From NCBI GenBank assembly GCA_946541595.1, contig CAMNJU010000010.1, positions 1 through 33,110 of the forward strand: 33,110 nt of DNA, read 5' to 3'. Source of the DNA: an uncultured Planctomycetales bacterium (GTDB lineage Bacteria > Planctomycetota > Planctomycetia > Pirellulales > Thermoguttaceae). Shown here piece after piece: positions 1 through 7,607 of the stretch. Position numbers and translations under genes: made by a program. Under the pieces are notes generated by a model that saw only the letters and a program-made list of their open reading frames with translations, made no database searches and had not been told where the DNA came from. Every line of letters begins with the position of its first letter. Within the stretch, counting starts at the first letter, position 1.

Positions 1-54
1 CACAATTTCATTGTTATTCGCGGTTTTGAAAACAGTTCTCGTAAGGAGATATTT

Positions 55-666
55 ATGGAATACGAAAATAGCGACAATAGTTATCACGGTTATATCCGGT
101 TGGCTACTCAAGACGACGTTCCCGTTTTACAGGATATTTATGCCTACTATGTCGACAATACCGTTGTTTCTTTTGAATATGAAGCTCCGGACGAGGAGGA
201 ATTTAGGCGGCGTTTTTTGTATTTTTCCAGTTTGTGCCCTTACTTAGTCTATTGCGAGAACGGGAAAATAAGGGGCTATGCCTATGCGCATCCGGCGTTT
301 GAACGCGCCGCCTATGCTTGGTGTGCAGAGTCTACCGTTTACGTGGCGCGTGAATCGAAAGGGCGGGGAATTGGCGGCGCGCTATACAGGGCGTTGACAA
401 AGATGCTGGCATACCAAGGATACCGCATTGTATATGCCGTTATCGTAGCGGAAAATGAAGAAAGTTGCGCTTTTCATCGGAAAAACGGTTTCCAACTACG
501 CGCTATGTTCAAAAATGCCGGATTTAAATTTAATCGATGGCTCGACGTAGCGTGGTACGAACTAATTCTAGGGGACTTTCCAACCGAAATCCAACGGCCA
601 ATTCCTTTTACCGACGTCCCTTTGGAGACGTCGAGAAAAATATGCGACGAGGCGTCTCGCCTCTAA
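55..666 (+). CDS. GNAT N-acetyltransferase, phosphinothricin-acetyltransferase-like
   Basis: A 203-aa cytoplasmic acetyltransferase that probably moves acetyl from acetyl-CoA to a small amine. The sequence begins with the family opening (IRLATQDDVPVLQDIY), has an E-S-T-V-Y-V strand, and then the acetyl-CoA pyrophosphate loop GRGIGGALYRAL near residues 103-114. Further on come a S-x-x-F-H-x-x-N-G-F segment and a late FNRWLDVAWYEL strand, all typical of the PAT/YncA (MnaT) branch. The ATG at 55 has AAGGAG at 41-46. An alternative frame starting at 11 is not convincing. The C-terminal 25 residues extend past the usual domain. The substrate (methionine sulfone/sulfoximine, phosphinothricin or another amine) cannot be read from sequence. 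The gene converges on the kinase gene and no clear terminator lies between them. Confidence 0.9.
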   Translation: MEYENSDNSYHGYIRLATQDDVPVLQDIYAYYVDNTVVSFEYEAPDEEEFRRRFLYFSSLCPYLVYCENGKIRGYAYAHPAFERAAYAWCAESTVYVARESKGRGIGGALYRALTKMLAYQGYRIVYAVIVAENEESCAFHRKNGFQLRAMFKNAGFKFNRWLDVAWYELILGDFPTEIQRPIPFTDVPLETSRKICDEASRL

Positions 667-742
667 CGCAATAGAAAGACAAAATGCCTTTTCTTTTGAT
701 TGGGAACCGTACTGGCTTCTTATGGTGGGAGAATGCCTAGGC

Positions 743-3700
743 CTATATCCAAAGGCTTTTGTTGTTTTTACTCAATTCGTTTGAAGCAACCTGACGAATT
801 GCTTCTGCCGGCACGTCACAAAGACCGCGGTATTTTGCCTCTAAACAAACCTTTTGTACAATCTCTTCTATGATCGGCGCCGTTTCCGAAGATAGATTCG
901 ACAGGGAGTCCGAATTTATCTTGTAATAATTTTCGGGCGTGAACGGAAGGGAATATAAGGTTGCGTACTTGGCGTAATACGCGGTGATTGAAGAAATCAA
1001 CGGATGTATTTCGTCGTAAGACCTTCTTGGGCGAAGATTGTAGTTCCAGAGAAGATTCCAACTCTGAAGAACGCCCGACTCGGAACTTGCGTAAATAGTT
1101 TGACCTGTGAAATCGATCGCCAAATCGCAGAATTCTCCCTCCACGCTTGTTATTTTACGTACCTCTTTTCCCGATTGTAAATTCCAAAATCTTATTGTCT
1201 TGTCCTTGCCTGTCGAAGCGAGCCACTCTCCGTCGGGGAACAGTTTCAATTCGTTAACTTCGCCAAGGTGACCAGACAGAATTGTTTGCTTTTGACCGCT
1301 TTCATCCGTAAGATCAACGATGTATATCTTCCCATTTTCGCACCCAGCAACGAGGCTATTACCGTCGTAGGAAATATCAAGAGTAATGATTTTTGACGGA
1401 AATCCCTTAACTTCTCTGAAAGGTAGTTCGCTTCGTCCATTCCAGAATCTAACGACGGAGTCGTCAGAAGAGGTTGCGAAAAATCGTCCGTCTCGGTTAA
1501 AAGTGAGGGCCCGCGTATACCCTAAACCCACATTAAGCCGAAGTAAAGGTTTATTCGTACCAAGATCCCACAGTGAGACGGTTCCATTAGCCGTCGCTAC
1601 GGCGAGCGTTCTTCCGTCAGGCGCGAAGGAAAGTTTGGTTAAATTCTTAATCTTTTCGGGAAGGGAACGCAGTCGTTTTCCTGTCGATAGATCCCAAAGG
1701 GCAACTTGATGATCCCAACTTCCGGAAGCCAAGAAACGGTTGTTAGGCGAAAGAGAGATTGAGCGTATCCAATCGTAATGATAACTCAATTCTAATTTTT
1801 GTTTCCAAGTTTTTTGTCTTGTTAACAAAGATTTTGCGTTTGGTTGCTTGTCTTGACCGCCGCCGTTCTCTTGAGGGGGCGCGCTCGTCCAAAGCTTTAT
1901 GACACGATCTTTTCCCGCTGACGCCAGAAAAGAAGAATCCCACGATAACGCAATGGTTGAAACGGCGCCCTCGTGCGCTTGCAACTGTAAAGTCTCGACG
2001 GCGTCGTCCAAAGCGCTTCTTGGAACTTGTTGATCAAGCAACGTTTCAAATTGTCCACGTAACAGTTCCCAACCTTCAATCGAGCGAACGTCGCGGTAAA
2101 TCTGTAACAGCTTGGGTATATTTGATTCGGCGGCTGCTTCCCGAGCTTCCTGAAGAGCATGATTAAATTGAGCTTGTCGTTCTTGTAACTCTTCAGACGA
2201 GTTGATCAAGCACAACATATGAGGCGCGTGTATCATCTTAGAGTGAATGCAAATTAATACAACGCTCCAAATTTGGCATATATTTCCCTTAGACAGGGTT
2301 AAAACGACCCTTTTTTTAGGATCGAACCACAATGCTTCAATGACGCCGCCAAGACCGTAGAATGTTCGTACACAGCGGTTGTTTTTGAGATTCCATATGC
2401 GAACAAGCGATTCGTCCCCACCAAATGCCATCCATTTTTCGTCTGGGGTAACGTCAAAGGTAGAAAGCTCCTGTTCGTCTTCCGTAATCTTTTGGATAAC
2501 CTTTTCCGATTCCCGGTCAATAACTTCAATTTGCGAAGGACTGAGTTTGAAAAGTATTTTGTTTGATATAGATTGCTCGTCTGGATTGTTCAGCGCCTTT
2601 AGGAAGACTCCGTCCATAGGACGTGTTTTTTTAGCGCCCCAGTCGACGAGGTGAAATTTGTATCGTACTCTGGATTTGTTACCGTTTTCGCCTGTTGCGG
2701 AAGAAACAACAATGGTATCAGGTTCCGTTGCGACCAGATTCCATTTATAGTTGTCGCTAACGGCCGAAACCCGCCGTTGGGAGGCGGAAGCTGATTGATG
2801 ATTCTTCTGAATGAAATTAGCCAGCGTCTGACCGTTTGATACTTTGATAAGCGCTATTTTTTTATCGATCAATTCAAGTAAGGCAAACTCGCCGCTTTCG
2901 TCGACGAACAAAGGTGGCGTCGAGTTGTCGTCCGGTTTTGTTAGAACGTATTGAGTCAGGCATTGTGAATCAAATGGAGCAATCTTTTCCGCTTCTTCAA
3001 GCGCTCGCTTGACTTCTTTGGATTTTGGCTCAATTTCTAGCGCGCGTGCGAAAGCGTTCACGCTCGCTTTTAGGTTTCCGCGTTCGAAATTTATCAGGCC
3101 AAAAGCATAAAATGAAGTTGCGTTAGCGGAGTTATTCTGCGTCAGATTATTGAGGAGTTGAACTGCCTGTAAATCATGAATTCTACCAGCGCGCCATAGC
3201 GCCAAGGCTCTGTTAAATATGATCTGCGGTTGATTAGGGGAATCTGCGGCCGCTTGATCTAAAAGCCCCAAAGCTTCGCGAGTCTTTCCAAGGTCTAATA
3301 GAGAAATAGCTCGGTTGGAGAAACTTTCGGCGGTTAGAGCCGCGTTTTGCGGTTGCCTTCTTGGGTACTTTTCACCGATTACTTCTTCGTATATCTGAAT
3401 AATTTGATCGGCGACAACCTGCATAGAACTCGGACGATCCGACGGATTTTCGCGAAAACACCATCGGAGAAGATCTATCATTCCCTTGGGAACAGCAGGA
3501 CGTTGGGTTGGGCGTTCGGAGGCTAGAAATACTTCAAAAACTTTAGCCGCAGTTTGCCCGCCCATTTTGCAAGGTGAACGTCCGTGAAACATTGCCAAAA
3601 CAGAAATTGCCCATGACCAAATATCAGTTTGTTTAGTCATAGGGATTCGCGTTTGCAATTCAGTCTCAGAAGCGTGTTTTGCACGACGAGCCTTGTATAT

Positions 3701-4597
3701 TCTGAATGCTTGATATTGCTCTGGGGAACAGTAAGACGGGGTCATACCGTCGCAGTTTTCCGTAGAAAGTTCGCTATCTTCTGCGGATTCAGCGGCAAAT
3801 TTAGAGAGGCCAAAGTCCGTAACTTTGATGGTCGAACCAGACGTCATTACGTTGCCTGGTTTAACGTCTAGGTGGAGCAAGCCCTGCCTATGCGCATGCT
3901 CCAAGCCCCAAGCGAACTGGATTGACGCGTCTAGAATACGCGCAAGCGCTTCCGAGGCAGAGCCTTCGTAGAGACGTTTTGACGAGATCCAGTCGTTCAG
4001 CGTACCGTCGGGCGCATATTCTGCGAACAACCTCGGGATTCCGTCGATGCGGCGGACAAAATAACAGGAAACGATGTTGGCGTGAAGACCTAATTCAATC
4101 CAAGTTTGACATTCGCGTTCAAAATTCTCTTTTCCGTGTTCTGTTAGAACTACTCCTGGTTTTGGACTTTTTACAATGAGGTCAACGTTCCAGTCTCTAC
4201 GTCTGATTCTTTGAACGACTCCTACGCCCCCTTCGGCGTAGAGTTTATTTTTTGAAAACGGGAGTACTTGGCACGTTCCGTCCAATAGCGTTTCGCCAAC
4301 GGGCCAGACGCCCTTGGGAGGCGTTGGAAAACGGTTGGCAAAATCGTCAATTACGGATTGGGGAAGCTCGTCGTAGGAATCTTCTGAGTTTGTTCTCAAA
4401 CCAGAATGGTAGCTATTGTTATTGTTATTTTCTCCTGAAGGTAAATCGATTTGCGATTGCTCTTTTGAAGCGTCTTGCAAGGTAAAACTCTTGTGACATT
4501 TACGGCATACCACAACTCTTCCTATCAGGCTCTTATCTAACCGCTGATAGGTTTCTGAACAATGCGGACACTGAGCTGTAAATTGCTGTGAATTCAT
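743..4597 (-). CDS. Ser/Thr protein kinase with zinc ribbon, TPR and WD40 repeats
   Basis: A 1284-aa signalling protein. An N-terminal zinc ribbon (C10, C13, C31, C34) is followed by a low-complexity linker and a Hanks-type kinase domain at roughly residues 115-400. The glycine-rich loop reads EGGVGVV. K143 (IVK) is the ATP lysine, H242-L-D244 with N249 forms the catalytic loop, D261-F-G binds metal, and SPEQ stands in for APE. The loop is HLD rather than HRD, so this is a non-RD kinase. TPR-like helices (about 420-545) and two blocks of WD40 repeats (about 560-800 and 870-1200; blades such as FWNLQSGKEV) form a protein-binding scaffold, split by a helical insert. I see no convincing membrane span, so it is probably cytoplasmic. 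Such fusions are common in planctomycetes. The ATG at 4597 lacks a good Shine-Dalgarno sequence, but the zinc ribbon starts just after it. Substrates are unknown. Confidence 0.93.
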   Translation of the reverse strand: MNSQQFTAQCPHCSETYQRLDKSLIGRVVVCRKCHKSFTLQDASKEQSQIDLPSGENNNNNSYHSGLRTNSEDSYDELPQSVIDDFANRFPTPPKGVWPVGETLLDGTCQVLPFSKNKLYAEGGVGVVQRIRRRDWNVDLIVKSPKPGVVLTEHGKENFERECQTWIELGLHANIVSCYFVRRIDGIPRLFAEYAPDGTLNDWISSKRLYEGSASEALARILDASIQFAWGLEHAHRQGLLHLDVKPGNVMTSGSTIKVTDFGLSKFAAESAEDSELSTENCDGMTPSYCSPEQYQAFRIYKARRAKHASETELQTRIPMTKQTDIWSWAISVLAMFHGRSPCKMGGQTAAKVFEVFLASERPTQRPAVPKGMIDLLRWCFRENPSDRPSSMQVVADQIIQIYEEVIGEKYPRRQPQNAALTAESFSNRAISLLDLGKTREALGLLDQAAADSPNQPQIIFNRALALWRAGRIHDLQAVQLLNNLTQNNSANATSFYAFGLINFERGNLKASVNAFARALEIEPKSKEVKRALEEAEKIAPFDSQCLTQYVLTKPDDNSTPPLFVDESGEFALLELIDKKIALIKVSNGQTLANFIQKNHQSASASQRRVSAVSDNYKWNLVATEPDTIVVSSATGENGNKSRVRYKFHLVDWGAKKTRPMDGVFLKALNNPDEQSISNKILFKLSPSQIEVIDRESEKVIQKITEDEQELSTFDVTPDEKWMAFGGDESLVRIWNLKNNRCVRTFYGLGGVIEALWFDPKKRVVLTLSKGNICQIWSVVLICIHSKMIHAPHMLCLINSSEELQERQAQFNHALQEAREAAAESNIPKLLQIYRDVRSIEGWELLRGQFETLLDQQVPRSALDDAVETLQLQAHEGAVSTIALSWDSSFLASAGKDRVIKLWTSAPPQENGGGQDKQPNAKSLLTRQKTWKQKLELSYHYDWIRSISLSPNNRFLASGSWDHQVALWDLSTGKRLRSLPEKIKNLTKLSFAPDGRTLAVATANGTVSLWDLGTNKPLLRLNVGLGYTRALTFNRDGRFFATSSDDSVVRFWNGRSELPFREVKGFPSKIITLDISYDGNSLVAGCENGKIYIVDLTDESGQKQTILSGHLGEVNELKLFPDGEWLASTGKDKTIRFWNLQSGKEVRKITSVEGEFCDLAIDFTGQTIYASSESGVLQSWNLLWNYNLRPRRSYDEIHPLISSITAYYAKYATLYSLPFTPENYYKINSDSLSNLSSETAPIIEEIVQKVCLEAKYRGLCDVPAEAIRQVASNELSKNNKSLWI

Positions 4598-4702
4598 ATT
4601 CTACCGTAAACGAGGAAACGAAAACAGAAAAGTAAGAGAAGAACTCGTTCTCTTTCAGTCATTTCTGCTAATTTGAAACTTGTAAGGAACTATTCCTATT
4701 AT

Positions 4703-4778
4703 GACGGCGCAAACAATCGGCGATCCTTAGCGATTCTATGCGCCGTCTCGTATTCATTGGGCGTGTCTATGCGCCGTC
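4703..4778. repeat. Three-copy 9-bp inverted/direct repeat after the DUF6807 gene
   Basis: GACGGCGCA at 4703-4711 is matched by its reverse complement TGCGCCGTC at 4739-4747 and again at 4770-4778. The last copy overlaps the TGA stop of the upstream minus-strand gene. TCTA precedes the second direct copy and TTCTA the first. On the minus strand these could form alternative hairpins before the kinase gene. No T-tract follows, so this is not a classic terminator. The rest of 4598-4776 shows nothing else clear. Confidence 0.5.
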
Positions 4779-5919
4779 ATTTGGCGTAAGCTTGATACGC
4801 TTGGTTTAGTTCCTCCGCTGTAAGATCGCCGTTGTGGAACAGAACTCGAAACGCAAAAGATAACGATTCGCCCTTATTGATGTTCTGTGAACCGTCGGCC
4901 TTAGGGGTATTAGGTTCGAAATCATGTTGACCGAACGGATTGCTCGCGAATAAACCGTAATCGCGAACATGGCGCCAAGCTGGCGCGCCAAGAGAATTAG
5001 GGCCGCTGAAAACGGCGATTCCCATTGACGTAAGAGGAAAGTCGGAAGCGTTATTTGCCTTTATATACTCTTTGGCAAGCTCGTCGCCTGTAAGAAAACG
5101 TTCAGCAGGTCCCGTGTAATTAACCCATTTCGAACGTTTGCCCCAAGTTTCGCCGCCTCTTTCGCCGGCGTCGTTAAGAATATCGCCGCCCCAGTTGGGA
5201 TTGAGTTTTTTAGTGGTCATCGCGGTAGGACTTGGAACGCGAATTCCAAAGGAGCCTTCTTTCGTGTCGCCAAAAATAACGCCATCCTCCAATGCGAAAA
5301 TTTCAATAGAGAAATCTAGGTAACGGACAGGTTTATCTCCGATAAAGCAACTCCCGAAAACAGCCGTGCGTACGTCGCGGCAAACGTTCCGCCCAAGTTT
5401 ATCGTTATACCAGAAATTTTCGGTTGAGACCGTAGCGGTATGTCCGTCGCAGGTAGCAGAGAGGAGTTTGGACTGTTTAATAACCGAAGGCGTTCCACCC
5501 CAAAAATCTCCGCGAAGAACGTCGCCGTGATTGAACCACAGCGAACGGTGATGAGGATGGTCTTTGACGCCGCCGCGCTCAGAAATAACCGCATTTTCGT
5601 AGATCGTTTTCATGAGCGGATCCTGCTCCGCGTCAACGTCTATGTTTTCAATCATTGGCCAGGCGCGTGTGACAAGCGTTTGATTTGGTCCGCAAATAGG
5701 CCATATGATCGGCGTGCCTTTATAGTCGGAACGGTACTCTGCAAAAAAATTACCGTCAACAAAGACTCGAATGTTATCATCGCTGATTTTTTGCATCGAA
5801 AGAACGGGAGCGTCTTCGTCTGCGAGGATAAGATTCGTAGCAAACGGAAGGCAAAACGAGATCAAAAGAAGCGAACAGCTTCGAAAGAACGTTTTAGCGC
5901 TAAAAGAAAACGACGACAT
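4777..5919 (-). CDS. Secreted DUF6807 (PmoA-like) family protein
   Basis: A 380-aa exported protein. A hydrophobic signal segment (SCSLLLISFCLPFATNLILA) ends near residue 33. The family hallmark HPHHRSLWFNHGD appears in the middle of the protein, followed by DFWGG, and a late block contains GPNSLGAPAWRHVRDYGLF and NPFGQHDFEP. These are the signature blocks of the planctomycete and Bacteroidetes family named PmoA or DUF6807, often found near sugar-degradation genes. Despite the name there is no evidence here for methane oxidation. A beta-sandwich carbohydrate-related role is the usual guess, but no function is proven to my knowledge. The ATG at 5919 is preceded on the minus strand by AGGAG at a spacing of 6 to 7. 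The gene is not tightly linked to its neighbours. Confidence 0.88.
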   Translation of the reverse strand: MSSFSFSAKTFFRSCSLLLISFCLPFATNLILADEDAPVLSMQKISDDNIRVFVDGNFFAEYRSDYKGTPIIWPICGPNQTLVTRAWPMIENIDVDAEQDPLMKTIYENAVISERGGVKDHPHHRSLWFNHGDVLRGDFWGGTPSVIKQSKLLSATCDGHTATVSTENFWYNDKLGRNVCRDVRTAVFGSCFIGDKPVRYLDFSIEIFALEDGVIFGDTKEGSFGIRVPSPTAMTTKKLNPNWGGDILNDAGERGGETWGKRSKWVNYTGPAERFLTGDELAKEYIKANNASDFPLTSMGIAVFSGPNSLGAPAWRHVRDYGLFASNPFGQHDFEPNTPKADGSQNINKGESLSFAFRVLFHNGDLTAEELNQAYQAYAK

Positions 5920-6104
5920 GAAAAACTCCTATTGAACCAAGAAAGCGTTGCAGGAACGGCTTTTCATATTCATTCGCCAACAACGTCGTCTGAGCGATTA
6001 ATTTGACAAAACCGGAAATTTGACGGGAGGTTCTCCTGAACGCTTTTGCGGCATTTCCTGAGTTAACGGATTTAAACGTTATACAACTTCGAAAACGAAG
6101 CGTG

Positions 6105-6566
6105 TTAATTGTTGGAAATCGTATTCGAAAGGTCCGGCGCGTTGCCGAGAACAGAAAGGGTTTGCAGAATCGTATTCAAATGGATAATCCGCGGACCGTA
6201 CTTTTCGAAAAACTCATTCAAAAGATACTCGTTACCTTGAAGGTCTTCAAAATTGTCGTCAACGTCATAAGCGAGCGACGTCAGAAACTCCGTCTGCAAT
6301 TTTCCGAGACAGTCAGCGGCAATTTTACAGGAATTGGCGAGAGTTGGATTCGCTCGTTTCCACTGGGCAAGCTCAATGTTTCGTTGACGCTGGGCGGCTG
6401 TCAACTGATTAACCACTTCCTGCAGCAGCTCATTTTGTTTGCTTTGAACGGCGATTAGCTGTCTGAGTAGGTCTGGAAGTTCGGTTTGAAGGTCGGTGCG
6501 TTGCGTAATTGTCGCCGAGTTTGTATCAAGCGAACTGACCAATTCGTATTTTGATTCGTTTGCCAT
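6105..6566 (-). CDS. Conserved planctomycete coiled-coil protein of unknown function
   Basis: A 153-aa soluble, acidic protein. A long heptad-rich helix (LLRQLIAVQSKQNELLQEVV and onward) covers about residues 30-65. It is followed by a Q-R/E-rich helix with W-K-x-A-N-P, and by a helical C-terminal part containing NEYLLNEFFEKYGPR. I recognise this wording from proteins in other Pirellulales genomes but know of no assigned function. I chose ATG 6566 (MANESKYE) over 6653 because the extra 29 residues look non-coding and a CGGGA stretch sits upstream of 6566. A TATAAT on the minus strand at 6687-6682 would start a transcript about 110 nt upstream. It could be an oligomerising adaptor, which is inference only. 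Confidence 0.75.
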   Translation of the reverse strand: MANESKYELVSSLDTNSATITQRTDLQTELPDLLRQLIAVQSKQNELLQEVVNQLTAAQRQRNIELAQWKRANPTLANSCKIAADCLGKLQTEFLTSLAYDVDDNFEDLQGNEYLLNEFFEKYGPRIIHLNTILQTLSVLGNAPDLSNTISNN

Positions 6567-6681
6567 ATGAAAAAATCCCGTGTGACTTAGCGACAAAGAC
6601 GTTAGCGAACGCAAAACATGCGCCGCTTTCGTGGCTGACGCTACGATATGCAACTGATTTCAGTGGACGTTTTCCCCCTAT

Positions 6682-6687
6682 ATTATA
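6682..6687 (-). promoter_or_regulatory. Possible -10 element for the coiled-coil gene
   Basis: A perfect TATAAT on the minus strand, about 115 bases before the ATG at 6566, in an AT-rich block of the intergenic region. No good -35 hexamer lies at 16 to 18 bp, so the call rests on the -10 only. Confidence 0.35.
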
Positions 6688-6877
6688 CACTCACTCACCC
6701 GAATCTGCGCGTGAAATTACCCGATTTCACTAAAAGAGCTCTAAAATTTGCGGGAAATAAGGCGTCGTCAAAAGTCTCGCGTAGATCAAGGACTGCTATT
6801 TGAATAGAAAAGTAATAGAGAAAACGTTTTTTTATTCAGAATTAGGACGACGAGAATAGATATTTTCTAAGTGAAAC

Positions 6878-6906
6878 TTGACTCCTCTTACAAGAGGGTG
6901 TAGAAT
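6878..6906 (+). promoter_or_regulatory. Sigma70-type promoter with a dyad operator in its spacer
   Basis: TTGACT (6878-6883) and TAGAAT (6901-6906) are separated by exactly 17 bp. Within the spacer lies a perfect inverted repeat CCTCTT-AC-AAGAGG (6884-6897). The expected start site, about 7 bases past the -10, falls at 6913-6914, which is the first paired base of the structured RNA that follows. A dyad between -35 and -10 is the arrangement used by repressors that block polymerase and by MerR-type activators. The 17-bp spacing is optimal, so repression is the simpler reading. Confidence 0.75.
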
Positions 6907-6913
6907 ATCAAGC

Positions 6914-7070
6914 GGAGGGTTCCCCCAAACTTTTTTGCCCGGATGGTCAACCATTAGCGTGAGCCAACGCCATCAACCGGCTAGTGCAGGTGCACGCCCG
7001 GCGTTCGCTCGTCTCGCAGCGACATTTTCCTGGTCGCAATAATGGCGGGGGAATCCTCTCTTTTTTTCTT
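6914..7070 (+). ncRNA. Candidate structured small RNA with its own promoter and terminator
   Basis: About 150 nt. The 5' end (6915-6926, GAGGGTTCCCCC) pairs over 12 positions with 7047-7058 (GGGGGAATCCTC), with one G-U, and a T-tract follows at 7061-7067. CCATTAGCG (6951-6959) can pair with CGC-AA-TAATGG (7035-7045, AA bulged). This leaves a roughly 24-nt unpaired strand containing TTTTTT and GCCCGG on the 5' side. The interior offers further hairpins: GTGC-AGGT-GCAC flanked by CCGG/CCGG (about 6976-7002) and CGCT...AGCG near 7007-7022. No ORF of note and no SRP, tmRNA or RNase P signature was found. The closed rod with an internal bubble recalls 6S RNA, but the branched distal part argues against a simple 6S. 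Identity is unknown. Confidence 0.6.
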
Positions 7071-7104
7071 GAGGAGAATTCGCTCTTGATCGAATCCCCC
7101 GTAC

Positions 7105-7138
7105 AGACGCCCTGCGTGAAAAGTAAACGCTGGCGTCT
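7105..7138. other. Hairpin overlapping the stop of the 60-aa membrane protein gene
   Basis: AGACGCC (7105-7111) pairs with GGCGTCT (7132-7138), and inside it GCGT (7114-7117) pairs with ACGC (7127-7130). On the minus strand the stem includes the TAG stop at 7139-7137. No T-tract follows on either strand, so it may stabilise the 3' end of the mRNA rather than terminate it. Confidence 0.4.
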
Positions 7139-7319
7139 ACTTTTGCTGGCGAAGGCAAATTATGCTCAGCGCGACTACTCCGGCCGAACAAACAATGAAA
7201 ATGATATCCATTAACGAACTTGCCTTTTTAAACGGTACGCCTGCCACAATGTCGAGAAGGAAAACAAGGAGCAATAGCGCCGAGACAGCAGTGGAGAAAA
7301 GGCACAAAAACTTGGACAT
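7137..7319 (-). CDS. Small two-helix membrane protein, unknown function
   Basis: A 60-aa protein with two hydrophobic stretches: residues 3-27 (LCLFSTAVSALLLLVFLLDIV and neighbours) and about 37-55 (MDIIFIVCSAGVVALSIICL). A short K-containing loop joins them and the tail is RQQK. It would be a small inner-membrane protein. The ATG at 7319 has AGGA about 10 bases upstream on the minus strand, which supports translation. The antisense frames are poorer. I do not recognise a family. It is convergent with the structured RNA at 6914-7070. A TACAAT box (minus, 7346-7341) and a fuller promoter at 7515-7487 both lie upstream. Confidence 0.6.
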   Translation of the reverse strand: MSKFLCLFSTAVSALLLLVFLLDIVAGVPFKKASSLMDIIFIVCSAGVVALSIICLRQQK

Positions 7320-7347
7320 CTCTTTTTTTCCTGAGCATAAATTGTAA

Positions 7348-7480
7348 CTAAAAACGCCCGCAACGGTAATCTCTGAACATTCAGAATCTGCCGACTCCGC
7401 TCCTTCCGGCAGGCTTCAAACGCGCGGCGAGCAGCTTCCCCGGATAAAACAGGAAAACTCGACCGTTTTCACACGACCGC
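7348..7480 (-). ncRNA. Candidate structured leader or small RNA before the small membrane protein gene
   Basis: Minus-strand reading. The segment CGCCGCG (7429-7423) can pair with TGCGGGCG (7362-7355, one bulged G), and five T residues follow (7354-7350). Enclosed are a CTGCCG/CGGCAG hairpin (7412-7407 with 7393-7388), whose loop is purine-rich (GAAGGAGCGGAG), and the palindrome TCTGAA-TG-TTCAGA (7385-7372). The layout is that of a transcription attenuator or a short independent RNA ending just before the gene at 7319. The loop contains CCGGAAGG as in SRP RNA, but the other SRP hallmarks are missing. Confidence 0.35.
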
Positions 7481-7486
7481 TCACTT

Positions 7487-7515
7487 AGTATAATCTATTT
7501 ATCCCTTTTTTCCAA
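7487..7515 (-). promoter_or_regulatory. Promoter-like sequence reading toward the small membrane protein gene
   Basis: On the minus strand TTGGAA (7515-7510), a 17-bp spacer and TATACT (7492-7487). The overlapping plus-strand bases give TTTTCA (7466-7471)-17-TATAAT (7489-7494), so the site could fire both ways. The plus-strand transcript would run antisense into the histidine kinase gene. Confidence 0.4.
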
Positions 7516-7607
7516 CGATTCTCAGAAATTTTTCGACTTTTTTACGACTTTGAGGTTATAGAACCGTGTTAAAAGCCTCTCTTAAATATTGAAAACGGTT
7601 TGCGAGG

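Noticed and set aside
735..742. GCCTAGGC palindrome at the end of the kinase gene
   Set aside because: An isolated short palindrome with no T-tract and no repeat nearby.
5440..6006. 188-aa plus-strand frame over the DUF6807 gene start
   Set aside because: It overlaps the signal peptide and hallmark region of a well-supported gene and has low-quality composition.
7388..7412. SRP-RNA-like CCGGAAGG loop on the minus strand
   Set aside because: The TCAGG and AGCAGC sides of the conserved asymmetric loop are missing and the stem geometry is wrong.
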